Part shown: positions 25,979-35,524 of the stretch, one piece after another
Numbering within the stretch: the stretch's first letter is position 1
How the letters are laid out: every line of letters starts with the position of its first letter
Assembly: GCF_002895565.1 (NCBI RefSeq)
Contig: NZ_AZRN01000033.1
Coordinates: 1-64,000, forward strand
DNA from: Petrotoga mexicana DSM 14811
Lineage (GTDB): Bacteria; Thermotogota; Thermotogae; Petrotogales; Petrotogaceae
Length of the DNA stretch: 64,000 bases
Direction: 5' to 3'
The notes under the pieces: generated by a model
The model's input: the letters and a program-made list of their open reading frames with translations, nothing else
Told to the model about the DNA's origin: nothing
The model's database searches: none
Program-made: the position numbers and the translations under genes

Positions 25979-26012
25979 AGGTTCATCTCCCCATTTTCGT
26001 TGATCTTTATTT

Positions 26013-27032
26013 CTATACAGCTCTTCTATCTAATGTATCAACAGTCTCCGTATTTTGACATACTTTTTTAATAAAACTCACCGTTTTTTCAACAAACTTC
26101 TGGGTTAAAACATCTTTTAATTCCAATTCGAAAGAATGCTTCCCTTTCGGATGAATTAACAATGCAGAAGGAACACCACATTCTTTTATCTTCTGGTTTA
26201 ACTTTATAGAAGTTGTTACCGGGACGGTAGCGTCTTTTTCCCCATGTGCTAACAATGTTGGAACCATTCTTTCAGATATATAATTTATAGGTGAATATAG
26301 CTTATATTCTTCAAATTTTGTTTTAGGGGTACCTTTCATTGTGGTTGTAACTGCAAACTGGGCAAAAAGCGAATCAACTTGCTTACTCCAGAGATCTAAA
26401 AGGTCTGATGGAGCGTACCAAGCTACAACTCCTTTTATGCCCTTCATCTTTTCAAAATGATTATAGTAAGAGTTATATGCTGCATAATAAAGGGACAACG
26501 TACCACCTGCTGACGTCCCCATCAACACGATATTTTCTTTGTCTAAACTGAGCTCTTCACTATGATCTTTTATATAATTTAGGGCATCGTTGTAATCTTC
26601 TATCAACTCTTCATACTTGTTAAAATAACCATACCTGTAATCTATTGCGACAACAGCAAATCCTCTACTAGCTAAAAACTTGCCCCATGCGGTAACGCTT
26701 GATAACTTCCTACTTCCTGTTATCCAACCTCCTCCATGAGCAAAAAAGAGTACAGGATACTTGCTTTTTATTTTAGAAGGATAATATACATCTAATTTCA
26801 AAGGTATCTTTTCCTTTTTATACTCTACAGTAATTGCATCAGTATAAGAACCTTTCTTAACTTCCAATGGAAGATTACCAAATACAGATTTCTTTATTGT
26901 TTTTACGTTTAATAGAATTATTAGAAAAAAAGTTATTAAAGCATTCCAGAAAAAGAGAAAAAACAAAAGAATAAATCCAAAGATTTTAGCAATTTTTTTA
27001 TACTTATTCTTCTCAGAAACTTCTTCGTTCAC
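26013..27032 (-). CDS. membrane-anchored alpha/beta hydrolase (esterase/lipase, HGGG type)
   Basis: Putative carboxylesterase, 339 aa. One N-terminal membrane helix (about residues 15-42) anchors a catalytic domain, probably outside the membrane. The HGGGW oxyanion motif is at residues 99-103, the nucleophile Ser174 in GTSAGG, the acid in HGEKDATVP and the His in PKGKHSFE. The start appears to be GTG at 27032 without a good ribosome site, so the first residues are uncertain. Second from the 3' end of the radical-SAM operon. Confidence 0.8.
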   Translation of the reverse strand: MNEEVSEKNKYKKIAKIFGFILLFFLFFWNALITFFLIILLNVKTIKKSVFGNLPLEVKKGSYTDAITVEYKKEKIPLKLDVYYPSKIKSKYPVLFFAHGGGWITGSRKLSSVTAWGKFLASRGFAVVAIDYRYGYFNKYEELIEDYNDALNYIKDHSEELSLDKENIVLMGTSAGGTLSLYYAAYNSYYNHFEKMKGIKGVVAWYAPSDLLDLWSKQVDSLFAQFAVTTTMKGTPKTKFEEYKLYSPINYISERMVPTLLAHGEKDATVPVTTSIKLNQKIKECGVPSALLIHPKGKHSFELELKDVLTQKFVEKTVSFIKKVCQNTETVDTLDRRAV

Positions 27033-27071
27033 GTTTTCGTTAATTATTCAAATCACTCCAATAGAGTTTTA

Positions 27072-28268
27072 TTATCTATTAACCTTAATTTTTTCTCTGT
27101 TTATAACAAAAATATCTGATTCTGAATAATAATTAGTAAAAAAAACATATTTTTTGTCTGCAGAATACGTTGGATAGAAGCAGTCATTTGTCAACATGCT
27201 CGATAAATTTCTTTTTTCTCCATTATCGTATTCATATATACTGAAATAGGTTCCGTTAAACTCAGAGTACACAAGTAATTCTGAACCGTTAGACCAATTA
27301 TCGGTTTGATTATTTGGTTGTGCTATTAACGGTGAAATACTGTTTTCTTCGTCAACAAAGTAAACATTCATACTCGCCGTTTGATGGTCAACACCGTAAA
27401 AACTAATTTTGTTACCATCCCACTTAGTGGGCCTAAATTTCAAAAGATCCTTTGATTCGGTTAATTTCTCAAGTTTATCGTAGTATAAGTCATAGATCCA
27501 AACTTCCGTCCATTGGCCAGTATCTTCATCCATAGTGAATAGAATCAATGTGTTGTCATAAAAATATGGTGAATAAGCATTCTTATCTGGCGGACTTATC
27601 CTTTGAATCTCCTTAGTTTCTAAATTATACAATACAATGTCCCATTTTCCAAACAATGTTGTTTGAAAAGTTAAATACTCATCGTTTGGGGAAATATCAG
27701 GAAAATATTCGGCAGAGTATTCCAATGGAATCTTCTCTTGTGTACCTTCTTTAAAGTCAAAAATATAAATTTCCCTATTTCCAATATATCTATCACTTAC
27801 AAGATATAACTTATTATTTTGAAAAACTGGATATTCATCTACCCCTTCCCAAAAAGTGATCTGTAAAACATCCCAATTTTCTCCATACAGAAATCTTTGA
27901 ATAGATAATGTCTCCAGAGTCTTTACCGCAAATTTTTCTACCCAATCAGCAGTTTCACCAGATTCTTCTGAATAAGAAAAGCCCCCACCATCAAAGTAAC
28001 CAAAAGCAATTGTGATATTTTCCTTGGTATTTGTAAATATGTTCATTGTCACATCATAATCACTGATATTTATTGAGTTAGACATCGCATCTTTTATTTT
28101 TATATTGTACATATAACTTCCAATATTTTTTATTTTTTCTGCAATTTGATTTGTTATCCACGTATTATCGTTTAAATTTATAATCATATTATCTTTGGAT
28201 AGATTTGCAGAAAAAGATCCCAACGCAATGGAAATAAATGCAAAAACCAAAATTATTTTTTTTATCAT
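27072..28268 (-). CDS. exported TolB-like beta-propeller protein
   Basis: 398-aa protein with a signal peptide (MIKKIILVFAFISIALGSFS). PD40-type repeats follow, for example FPDISPNDEYLTF and YSPYFYDNTLILFTMDE, each pairing a -WDIVLYNLET- like strand. These are features of TolB/WD40-like propellers that usually bind proteins or sugars. No enzyme motif is visible. ATG start with AGGTGAGAAAATAG, 13 bp after the radical SAM gene, so almost certainly cotranscribed and probably working outside the membrane next to the anchored hydrolase. Confidence 0.75.
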   Translation of the reverse strand: MIKKIILVFAFISIALGSFSANLSKDNMIINLNDNTWITNQIAEKIKNIGSYMYNIKIKDAMSNSINISDYDVTMNIFTNTKENITIAFGYFDGGGFSYSEESGETADWVEKFAVKTLETLSIQRFLYGENWDVLQITFWEGVDEYPVFQNNKLYLVSDRYIGNREIYIFDFKEGTQEKIPLEYSAEYFPDISPNDEYLTFQTTLFGKWDIVLYNLETKEIQRISPPDKNAYSPYFYDNTLILFTMDEDTGQWTEVWIYDLYYDKLEKLTESKDLLKFRPTKWDGNKISFYGVDHQTASMNVYFVDEENSISPLIAQPNNQTDNWSNGSELLVYSEFNGTYFSIYEYDNGEKRNLSSMLTNDCFYPTYSADKKYVFFTNYYSESDIFVINREKIKVNR

Positions 28269-28281
28269 CTATTTTCTCACC

Positions 28282-29763
28282 TTATAAATTTTCTGCAATT
28301 TTTCTGAAATGGTAACCGTAAATTGAAAGAGAAATCATCTTTGGTAACGCTTTAGGTTTCTTAAACAAACTCCAAAAAAGAGTTCCCCAATATTGCTTTC
28401 TTTCTTTACCAACAATTCCTAAAATAATGATGGATTTAATAAAAGCGTTTATTTCTTGGAAACCTATCTTAGCTTTTGAGAATCCCGGTACTTTATAATT
28501 AACCAAAAATTTTTTCAAACGATCATAATAGTTTTCGGGCTGATAAAGCTTAGCAACCAGATTTTTGTAATTTTTGACTAAAAATTCTAAGTTCATCTTT
28601 GGAATAATGTTCGTATTGATATCTACATTGTTTCCACTTATTTCTCCCCGTAACCTATTTTCCTTGAGTAATCTTAAATATAATTCACTTCCTCTGGGGG
28701 CGTTTAAAATACCAACCATTGCCGTAACTATACCATTTTTTTGTATAAAATCGAATTGCCTATCGAAAATTGTAGGTTTATCGCTATCAAAACCGACAAT
28801 AAAGCCTCCCTGAATTTCAAAACCAAAACTTTGAATTTTTTTGATAGACTCTTCAAGATCTTGTTTGATATTTTGATACTTGTTAGCTTCTCTTAAACTA
28901 TCCGGATCAGGGGTTTCTAAACCAATAAAAACTCTGTCAAAGCCTGCTTTGAACATCAGATCCATGAGTTCATCATCATTAGAATAATCTATAGAAACTT
29001 CGGTATAGAAAGAAAAAGGGTAATCATGAGTTTCTTGCCACTGTATTACTGCGGGTAATATTTCTTTTTTTAACTTTGATTTATTTGAGATAAAATTATC
29101 ATCTACAAAGAAAACGGAATGCCTCCAACCTGCATCGTACAAAGATTGAAGTTCTCGGATCAATTGTACGCTTGTCTTAGTTCTGGGTTTTCTACCATTC
29201 AAGGCCGCAATATCGCAAAATTCACAATTATATGGGCATCCTCTAGAATACTGGATGCTCATGGACCCATACCATTTGAGATTTAACAGATCCCACCTGG
29301 GAGCAGGTGTAGTTTCGATATTACAAAAATTTGGTTTCGCATAATATCTTTTTAATTTATTATTTTTGATATCTTCCACCAGCTCATCCATCAGTTCTTC
29401 TGCTTCTCCAAGAACAAAATGGTCCACAGTATTTTGAAATGTATCGGGTTCCATTGTAAAAAGAGGGCCACCAGCGACTATAGGTTTACCATAGTCGTTA
29501 CATTGTTTGATTACCTTTATCGCAGACTCTCTTTGAACAGCCATGGCACTTATAAAAACATAATCTGAATTCAGTATATCCTCTTTTTTTAATTTTTCGC
29601 AATTCATATCCACCAACCTAACGTTCCATTCTTTTGGTAGATAAGAAGCTATTGTAATCAAACCCAAAGGTGGCAAAGCAGCGCGTTTGGAAACAAATTT
29701 CAGCGCGTGTTTAAAGCTCCAAAATGTTTCGGGATAAGCAGGATAAACTAAAAGTATGTCCAT
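28282..29763 (-). CDS. B12-binding-domain radical SAM protein
   Basis: 493-aa enzyme. The N-terminal cobalamin-binding-like Rossmann domain (about residues 1-135) lacks the DxHxxG base-off motif. The radical SAM core carries the 4Fe-4S ligands Cys176, Cys180 and Cys183 in RGCPYNCEFCDI, followed by FVDDNFI. A C-terminal DUF4070-like part ends the protein. The family includes methylases acting on unactivated carbons (for example hopanoid C2 methylase HpnP) and many orphans. The opening YPAYPETFWSFKHALKF marks the large uncharacterised branch. First gene of the operon, AGGAGGGGTAACT ribosome site. Substrate unknown; lipid is one possibility. Confidence 0.85.
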   Translation of the reverse strand: MDILLVYPAYPETFWSFKHALKFVSKRAALPPLGLITIASYLPKEWNVRLVDMNCEKLKKEDILNSDYVFISAMAVQRESAIKVIKQCNDYGKPIVAGGPLFTMEPDTFQNTVDHFVLGEAEELMDELVEDIKNNKLKRYYAKPNFCNIETTPAPRWDLLNLKWYGSMSIQYSRGCPYNCEFCDIAALNGRKPRTKTSVQLIRELQSLYDAGWRHSVFFVDDNFISNKSKLKKEILPAVIQWQETHDYPFSFYTEVSIDYSNDDELMDLMFKAGFDRVFIGLETPDPDSLREANKYQNIKQDLEESIKKIQSFGFEIQGGFIVGFDSDKPTIFDRQFDFIQKNGIVTAMVGILNAPRGSELYLRLLKENRLRGEISGNNVDINTNIIPKMNLEFLVKNYKNLVAKLYQPENYYDRLKKFLVNYKVPGFSKAKIGFQEINAFIKSIIILGIVGKERKQYWGTLFWSLFKKPKALPKMISLSIYGYHFRKIAENL

Positions 29764-29880
29764 AGTTACCCCTCCTTATGAGTCTTTTACTGCTATCAGT
29801 CTGATGAGCTCTTTCTTATCAATTTAATTATACCACACTTTTTCATTTTAAATTTTAAAAGTGAAAAAAGTGAATATCTT

Positions 29881-29896
29881 TAGGAAACGTTTTCAT
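29881..29896 (+). promoter_or_regulatory. cre-like LacI-family operator upstream of GH13 gene
   Basis: TAGGAAACGTTTTCAT matches the cre consensus WTGNNARCGNWWWCAW at 15 of 16 positions and is centred on a GAAAACGTTTTC-like palindrome. A TAGAAT -10 follows at 29916-29921, so the site overlaps the expected -35. It fits repression by a LacI/CcpA-type regulator encoded elsewhere. Confidence 0.6.
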
Positions 29897-29950
29897 TTTT
29901 TTAAAAAAAGAATGATAGAATAACTCTAAGTAAACTATGGGAGGAATTTT

Positions 29951-31261
29951 ATGTTTTTAGGATACCACATTCTAATAAAATTTTTTAAAAATGGAGAATT
30001 AACAAACGATTTCCCAAGAGGGAGTTATCGCTATTACGAGAAAAATGCAATAGATGGAGATCTCCAAGGTGTCATTCAAGAATTAGACTATTTAAAAGAG
30101 CTTGGGATAGATTTGATATATCTTGGACCCATTTTTAAGAGTAAAACTACCCATGGATACGATATTACCAATTATTTTTCTATTTCAGAAAATATAAGTT
30201 CCAATTCCGAAGAAGAAGCTAAAGTTATCTTTACAAAGCTTATTGAAGATGCTCATAAAAGAGGAATAAAGGTTATTATAGATCTAGTACTTAACCATGC
30301 CTCAAAGGAGTTTGATTTTAATTCCGTCCCTAAAGATTTGACTGTTAAAACTGAATCTCCCCGTTCACCCCAAGAAGAAAGATGGCAAAGATCCTTTTTG
30401 TTCTGGAATCTAGATGACGAAGATACAAGAGAATTTTTAATAAGGGTTGGGGAATATTGGTTAAAAAACTATGAAATAGATGGATTTAGGTTGGATCATG
30501 CTTTGGGCTTGCCATTATCCTTTTTAGAAGAATTTGCTACAAGGATGAAAAAAATAAAAAAAGATGTGGTAATTTTAGGTGAAGTATGGGAAGACGAAGG
30601 AGATAAGTTAAAAAATTTTAATCTTCTCAAAAAGTTCAAAGGGAATGATGCTCAACGTTTTACCAGTATGTTTGATTTTGCTACATACGATACTTTTAAA
30701 GAAGTTTTAGGAAAGAAAAATGGATCATTATTACAATTATACAACCAAATAGTATTATCAAACCAATTAAATGAAAAGGAATTTCAGCTAACTTATTTTA
30801 TAGAAAATCACGATCTTCCAAGGTTCATAGATATATGCCAAGAATTAGAGACATTTTACATCGCACTTGGATTATTAATGGCTCTTACTGGAAATGTTAT
30901 GCTAGAATATGGTAATGAGATAGCTTTAAAAGGGGACGAGACAATTCATAATTTTCATGAAAGTGGAAGAGTTGCAATGAAATTCAAAGAAGATTGGTCA
31001 AATTTAGAAAAAGAAACCTTCAATTACTGTAAAAATCTCATTAATTTAAGGAAAGTTCACCCCTCTCTTTCATCAGGGAGTTACGAGCTAATTACTTCAG
31101 AAGAAAATTTACTAATATTTAAAAAGAAAGCAGCATGTGATGAGATAAAAGTAGTAATTTATACTGGAGAACAAGCATATCAATTAGATAAAGAATATTT
31201 TGACCTCATTAAAAATACCAAAGTTTTTACATTAAAAAAAGGCATTTATTACCTCGAATAA
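29951..31261 (+). CDS. alpha-amylase family glycoside hydrolase (GH13)
   Basis: Retaining alpha-glucan-active enzyme, 436 aa, no signal peptide, so intracellular. The four classical regions are present: DLVLNHAS (residues 111-118), GFRLDHAL with nucleophile Asp182, GEVWED with acid/base Glu211, and ENHDLPR with Asp288. The protein is compact, with a short C-terminal beta domain. The exact activity (amylase, glucosidase, glucosyltransferase) cannot be assigned. ATG with GGGAGGAATTTT. Possibly controlled by the cre-like site 55 bp upstream. Convergent with the HAD gene, only 2 bp apart. Confidence 0.9.
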   Translation: MFLGYHILIKFFKNGELTNDFPRGSYRYYEKNAIDGDLQGVIQELDYLKELGIDLIYLGPIFKSKTTHGYDITNYFSISENISSNSEEEAKVIFTKLIEDAHKRGIKVIIDLVLNHASKEFDFNSVPKDLTVKTESPRSPQEERWQRSFLFWNLDDEDTREFLIRVGEYWLKNYEIDGFRLDHALGLPLSFLEEFATRMKKIKKDVVILGEVWEDEGDKLKNFNLLKKFKGNDAQRFTSMFDFATYDTFKEVLGKKNGSLLQLYNQIVLSNQLNEKEFQLTYFIENHDLPRFIDICQELETFYIALGLLMALTGNVMLEYGNEIALKGDETIHNFHESGRVAMKFKEDWSNLEKETFNYCKNLINLRKVHPSLSSGSYELITSEENLLIFKKKAACDEIKVVIYTGEQAYQLDKEYFDLIKNTKVFTLKKGIYYLE

Positions 31262-31263
31262 AT

Positions 31264-31977
31264 TTAAAGTAAACTTTTCAGCTCTGTAAGCTTGGATATA
31301 CTCATAACATTCTTTTCTTGGGTTACAAGAGTTTCTTCATGATTTTTAAACCAAATGGCGCCAATTCCGCATTTCATTGCTGGTAAGATGTCATTTTCAA
31401 GATCATCGCCAACATAAACAATTTCATCTTTAGATTTCTTAGACATTAAAATCGCATAATTAAAAATCTTTTCATCAGGTTTAGGAAAGCCGACATCTTC
31501 AGAACTAACTAAAATACTAAAATAATCATATATTCCCGAACTTTTCATTTTAACAATTTGAGTGTCTCTAAAGCCGTTTGTCAAAATTCCCAATTCATAC
31601 TTATCTTTTAAATACTCCAAAGCTTCCACTGCACCATCGACGAGGAGTTTTTGTTTTGATAAAATATTTAGGTAAGAATTATTCATCTCTTCTATCAAAT
31701 CCTCTCTATGCTTTATTTTTAAAGCATTTAAAGTAATTTCAAAACGAAGAAGTTTTAATTCTTGTTGGCCTATTTCTTTTTTCCTATACATTTCCCATAG
31801 TTGTTTATTTATTTTTTTGTAAGATTCCACAAACTTATCCAAAGATGTTCCTCGAAAAACGTGACCGTACTTTTGATAGACCAACTTCAATGCTTCTTGT
31901 GAATTACTTTCAAAATCCCACAGGGTGTGATCTAAATCAAAGTAGATCATCTTTACTTGGTCTTTCAAATATTTCAC
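31264..31977 (-). CDS. HAD-superfamily hydrolase, YjjG-type nucleotidase
   Basis: Phosphatase of 237 aa. Motif I DLDHT with nucleophile Asp14 and Asp16, a four-helix C1 cap (residues 20-90), motif II LTNGF, motif III Lys in the GFPKPDEKIF stretch, and motif IV GDDLENDI. This arrangement is typical of the YjjG/pyrimidine 5'-nucleotidase branch of HAD enzymes, so a housekeeping nucleotide role is likely but not certain. ATG with GAGGTGAAATATTTG in the leader. Confidence 0.85.
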   Translation of the reverse strand: MKYLKDQVKMIYFDLDHTLWDFESNSQEALKLVYQKYGHVFRGTSLDKFVESYKKINKQLWEMYRKKEIGQQELKLLRFEITLNALKIKHREDLIEEMNNSYLNILSKQKLLVDGAVEALEYLKDKYELGILTNGFRDTQIVKMKSSGIYDYFSILVSSEDVGFPKPDEKIFNYAILMSKKSKDEIVYVGDDLENDILPAMKCGIGAIWFKNHEETLVTQEKNVMSISKLTELKSLL

Positions 31978-32349
31978 CTCTATTCTTCAACTAGATAAAA
32001 TTGCTGAAAAAAATCTCTTTTTTAATTATAACATTAAACCTTTTTTATTCAAAACTTATGAAATAACCTTTATTTAATCTTTCTTTATTAAAAAGCTGAC
32101 AAAGTTAATTTAATTTTTACTTTTTTTTGTTAGTATAATGTTGGATTTCAATTAGTGATAGAAATAACAAATCTAATATTTAATTTTTTTCATATTTAAA
32201 AGTGTTATTTGATCTTTTAGTTTATTTCGTGAACTATTTCACAAAAAAGGGGGTGAAGTTTAAATATTCAACTAAGGTTTTGGTAAAACCCATCTTTTAG
32301 TAATTCAAAACTTTTGTTTTAAAAATGCCTTTAGACGGGAGGAAAAAGT
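31978..32349. other. intergenic region upstream of the sulfur cluster
   Basis: About 370 bp of AT-rich sequence without an ORF. A TATAAT lies at 32134-32139 without a convincing -35, which would give a leader of about 200 nt. Two small inverted repeats lie in that leader: GTGAA-CTAT-TTCAC near 32229 and GGTTTT-GGT-AAAACC at 32276-32290. I see no known riboswitch and no repeat array. Confidence 0.4.
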
Positions 32350-33642
32350 ATGACTAAAACAGTAGAAAAGGTTCTTGGTTTGTTAAGTTTTGCACTAATT
32401 CTCATCCTCGGAAACGCACTTTTAGCAACAGATATGCTTTTTTTTAGACTTTTGATAGGAGTAGGTTTTGGATACACCTTAGCTAGAGCTTATACAGGGT
32501 TTGCCGGAAGTGTCAATAGAGCTTATAGAACCGGATCTACTCAACTCATGCGTGCAATGATTTTCATGTTTTTTATAACCTCTTTGATGATCATGGGATT
32601 TTTGTTTAATTCAGATCCAACTAATTACAGCCTTTGGATAAGTCCAATTAATTTTGGTTTACTGCTGGGAGCCTTTCTTTTTGGTTTTGGTATGTCCCTG
32701 TCCGTTTGTTGTGCTACAGGTGTGCTTACCGATTTAACTATGGGATTTACAAGGGCTTTGATAACATTAATATTTTTTGGAATAGGTGTTTTTCTAGGAT
32801 TTCCTATTCAAAGAACGGCTGGATGGGTTACCAATTCCTGGATTACATCTCCAACTGGAGCTAAGTTCAATGGAGGTGTTTTTCTACCAGATTTATTCAA
32901 ATGGGACGGTTTTCAAGGTTATTTGGGAGCTATCTTATTGTTAGCAATATTTTCCTCCATAGTAATTTTTACATCTTACCAATATGAAAAAAAGAGAAGG
33001 AAGGAAAAAACTTATTTTGGAGTTCCTTCGGAAAAGGAACAAGAAAGCAGAAAAAAATTAGATCTTTCTAATTTCAAATTTTTTAGTCAAGACACTTATA
33101 ATCATATATTTGTGAAACCTTGGACTTTAACTGAAGGTGCAGTAATTTTAAGCATACTTTTTGTCCTGTTGTTTGGAGTTACAAAGGCAGGTTGGGGAGC
33201 TTCCACTCCACATGGGGTGCTAATAGGCAAAGTACTAATGGTTTTTGGTGTTTCTGGAGAAGCTCTTGCTGAGTTTACAAAAATGCCTGCTGCTACCTTT
33301 GCTACACCTTTTTTTCAAAATCCATCGTTAGTTCAAAACTTTGGAATAGTAGTAGGAGCGCTAACTTATCTTCTATCAGCAGGTAAATTTGTTGAGTCTT
33401 TTAAATCAGAGTTGCGTGTAACTGGAAAAGAAGCCCTTTTATACTCATTGGGCGGTATTTTGATGGGATTTGGAACTCGTTTTGCTAATGGTTGTAACGT
33501 TGGAGCATTATACAGCCCTATAGCCGAATTTTCATTATCTGGTTGGATATTTTTAGCTTTCATGGTTTTAGGTGCTGTGGTTAGCAACAAGATATTTTAT
33601 AAGATACCATCAAAAACAGATTTTAAAGTGAATAAGGATTAA
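32350..33642 (+). CDS. YeeE/YedE family membrane transporter (sulfur compound uptake)
   Basis: Integral membrane protein of 430 aa with about ten hydrophobic segments arranged as two YeeE-type repeats. Each repeat has its conserved cysteine region: SVCCATGVL (Cys120, Cys121) and RFANGCNVGALY in the second half. In characterised relatives (TsuA) such cysteines relay thiosulfate through the membrane; other YedE proteins are linked to selenium. The linkage here to a persulfide-handling reductase/rhodanese fusion favours a sulfur species. ATG with CGGGAGGAAAAAGT. Probably cotranscribed with the next gene. Confidence 0.85.
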   Translation: MTKTVEKVLGLLSFALILILGNALLATDMLFFRLLIGVGFGYTLARAYTGFAGSVNRAYRTGSTQLMRAMIFMFFITSLMIMGFLFNSDPTNYSLWISPINFGLLLGAFLFGFGMSLSVCCATGVLTDLTMGFTRALITLIFFGIGVFLGFPIQRTAGWVTNSWITSPTGAKFNGGVFLPDLFKWDGFQGYLGAILLLAIFSSIVIFTSYQYEKKRRKEKTYFGVPSEKEQESRKKLDLSNFKFFSQDTYNHIFVKPWTLTEGAVILSILFVLLFGVTKAGWGASTPHGVLIGKVLMVFGVSGEALAEFTKMPAATFATPFFQNPSLVQNFGIVVGALTYLLSAGKFVESFKSELRVTGKEALLYSLGGILMGFGTRFANGCNVGALYSPIAEFSLSGWIFLAFMVLGAVVSNKIFYKIPSKTDFKVNKD

Positions 33643-33729
33643 TACTATAGGAGTTAAAAACTTCTTAAAAAACATAAGATCCATTGCTACTATAACTTTT
33701 ATTTTGTCAAACTAAAGGAGGACTTTAAA

Positions 33730-35427
33730 ATGGGTAAACGAATACTTATAGTTGGAGGAGTTGCAGGAGGTGCCTCTGTAGCAGCAAGAGCAAGAAGGCT
33801 TGATGAATCTGCAGAAATAATAATGTTTGAAAGGGGACCTCATGTTTCTTTCTCCAATTGCGCCTTACCATTTCACTTAAGTGGTATGGTAGAAAATAGT
33901 GATGATTTGGTTTTGATGACACCAGAGCAATTTAAAAAACAGTATAACATTGAAGCAAGGGTTAACAGTGAAGTTATTAAAATTATAAGGGATCAAAAGA
34001 AAGTCATTGTTAGAAATACACAAACGGGAGAAGAATACGAAGAACATTATGACAAATTGGTTCTTTCTCCAGGCGCCAAACCTGTTCTTCCAAAAAGTAT
34101 TGAAGGAATAGACAGAGCAAATGTATTTACAGTCAGAAACGTGGTAGATATAGTTAAAATTAAAGACTACATAGAAAAAAATAATATAAAAGATGTCGCA
34201 GTAGTTGGAGGAGGTTATATTGGAATTGAAGTTGCAGAAAACCTTAAATTAGCGGGTTACAACGTTAATTTGATAGAAGCTTTAGACCAAGTGATGCAAC
34301 CTTTTGACTATGATATGGTTCAGATCTTACATAAAGAGTTATACGATAACGGTGTAAACCTTATTTTAAGTGATTCTGTAACTAAAATCTTTGATGATTA
34401 TGTAGAATTAAAATCTGGTAAAAAAGTAAATGCTAGAGCTGTTATAATGGCTGTAGGAGTATCCCCTGAAACATCTTTAGCAAAAGAGGCCGGTTTGGAA
34501 ATAGGTGAAACAGGTGGGATTAAAGTAGATCATAACTACAGAACAAGCGATGATGATATTTATGCTGTCGGAGATGCTATAGAAACTTATTGTGCTTTAT
34601 CGTGTAAACCCTTAAGACTACCTCTTGCTGGTCCTGCTCAAAGACAAGCAAGGGCCGCAGCAGATCACATTTATAATATACCTCATATAAATAAAGGTAC
34701 GATTGGATCATCGACCGTGAAAGTTTTTAATTTAAATGCGGCTGCCACAGGGCTCAATGAAAAAAAAGCTAAAGCCAATGGTATTCCTTACGACTTTGTT
34801 TATATCATTCCTCAGGATAAAGTTGGCTTAATGCCGAATAGTTATCAGCTACATTTAAAGTTGATATACGAAGTTCCTACGGGAAGAATACTGGGAGCAC
34901 AAGCGATTAGCAAAGGTGATGCTGTTAAACGAATCGATGTGATAGCCACACTAATTCGTATGAATGGGACATTAGAAGACTTAAAAGAATTAGAACTATG
35001 TTATGCACCTTTGTTTTCCACTCCAAAAGATCCAGTTAATCATGCTGCACTAGTTGGTTTAAATCTATTACATGGTAGATTCAGACAAGTCCCTGTGACT
35101 AAAGTTAGAGAACTTGTGGAAAATGGTGCTTTCATCATCGACTGTCGTGAAAAAGATGAATACGAAAAAGGGCATCTCAAAACCGCTGTTAATATACCGT
35201 TGAGTGAACTCAGGGATAGACTAAATGAAATACCTAAAGATCGCCCAGTTTATGTTCATTGCCGTTCTTCTCAAAGAAGTTATAATGCGGTTATGGCCCT
35301 TCAAGGAAGAGGTTTCAATAATGTCTTTAATATTTCTGGTTCATTCTTGGGTATATGTTATTATGAATATTATTTAGACCAAATCACTGGTAGAGAAAAG
35401 ATAGTTACCGCTTATAACTTTGATTGA
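33730..35427 (+). CDS. CoA-disulfide reductase / NAD(P)H sulfur oxidoreductase with C-terminal rhodanese domain
   Basis: FAD flavoprotein of 565 aa. N-terminal FAD site GGVAGGASVAARARR, redox Cys44 in SFSNCALPF, a central NAD(P)H site VVGGGYIGIEVAENL (about residues 157-172), second FAD motif YAVGDAIET, a dimerisation domain, and a rhodanese domain (about 460-550) with catalytic Cys511 in VHCRSSQRS. Such fusions reduce CoA-persulfide, polysulfide or CoA-disulfide. Together with the upstream transporter it suggests an import-and-reduce path for sulfane sulfur. ATG with AAAGGAGG. Followed by a terminator. Confidence 0.9.
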   Translation: MGKRILIVGGVAGGASVAARARRLDESAEIIMFERGPHVSFSNCALPFHLSGMVENSDDLVLMTPEQFKKQYNIEARVNSEVIKIIRDQKKVIVRNTQTGEEYEEHYDKLVLSPGAKPVLPKSIEGIDRANVFTVRNVVDIVKIKDYIEKNNIKDVAVVGGGYIGIEVAENLKLAGYNVNLIEALDQVMQPFDYDMVQILHKELYDNGVNLILSDSVTKIFDDYVELKSGKKVNARAVIMAVGVSPETSLAKEAGLEIGETGGIKVDHNYRTSDDDIYAVGDAIETYCALSCKPLRLPLAGPAQRQARAAADHIYNIPHINKGTIGSSTVKVFNLNAAATGLNEKKAKANGIPYDFVYIIPQDKVGLMPNSYQLHLKLIYEVPTGRILGAQAISKGDAVKRIDVIATLIRMNGTLEDLKELELCYAPLFSTPKDPVNHAALVGLNLLHGRFRQVPVTKVRELVENGAFIIDCREKDEYEKGHLKTAVNIPLSELRDRLNEIPKDRPVYVHCRSSQRSYNAVMALQGRGFNNVFNISGSFLGICYYEYYLDQITGREKIVTAYNFD

Positions 35428-35461
35428 TTTATGTTTAGATCAAAAGTATGATATATTTTAT

Positions 35462-35491
35462 AGGCCATCAAGATAATTGATGGCCTTTTAT
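35462..35491 (+). terminator. terminator after the sulfur reductase gene
   Basis: AGGCCATCA / TGATGGCCT stem, 7-nt loop, then TTTTAT. Confidence 0.8.
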
Positions 35492-35524
35492 CTAAAATCT
35501 TTCTAAAGAGAAGGAATTGTTTGT

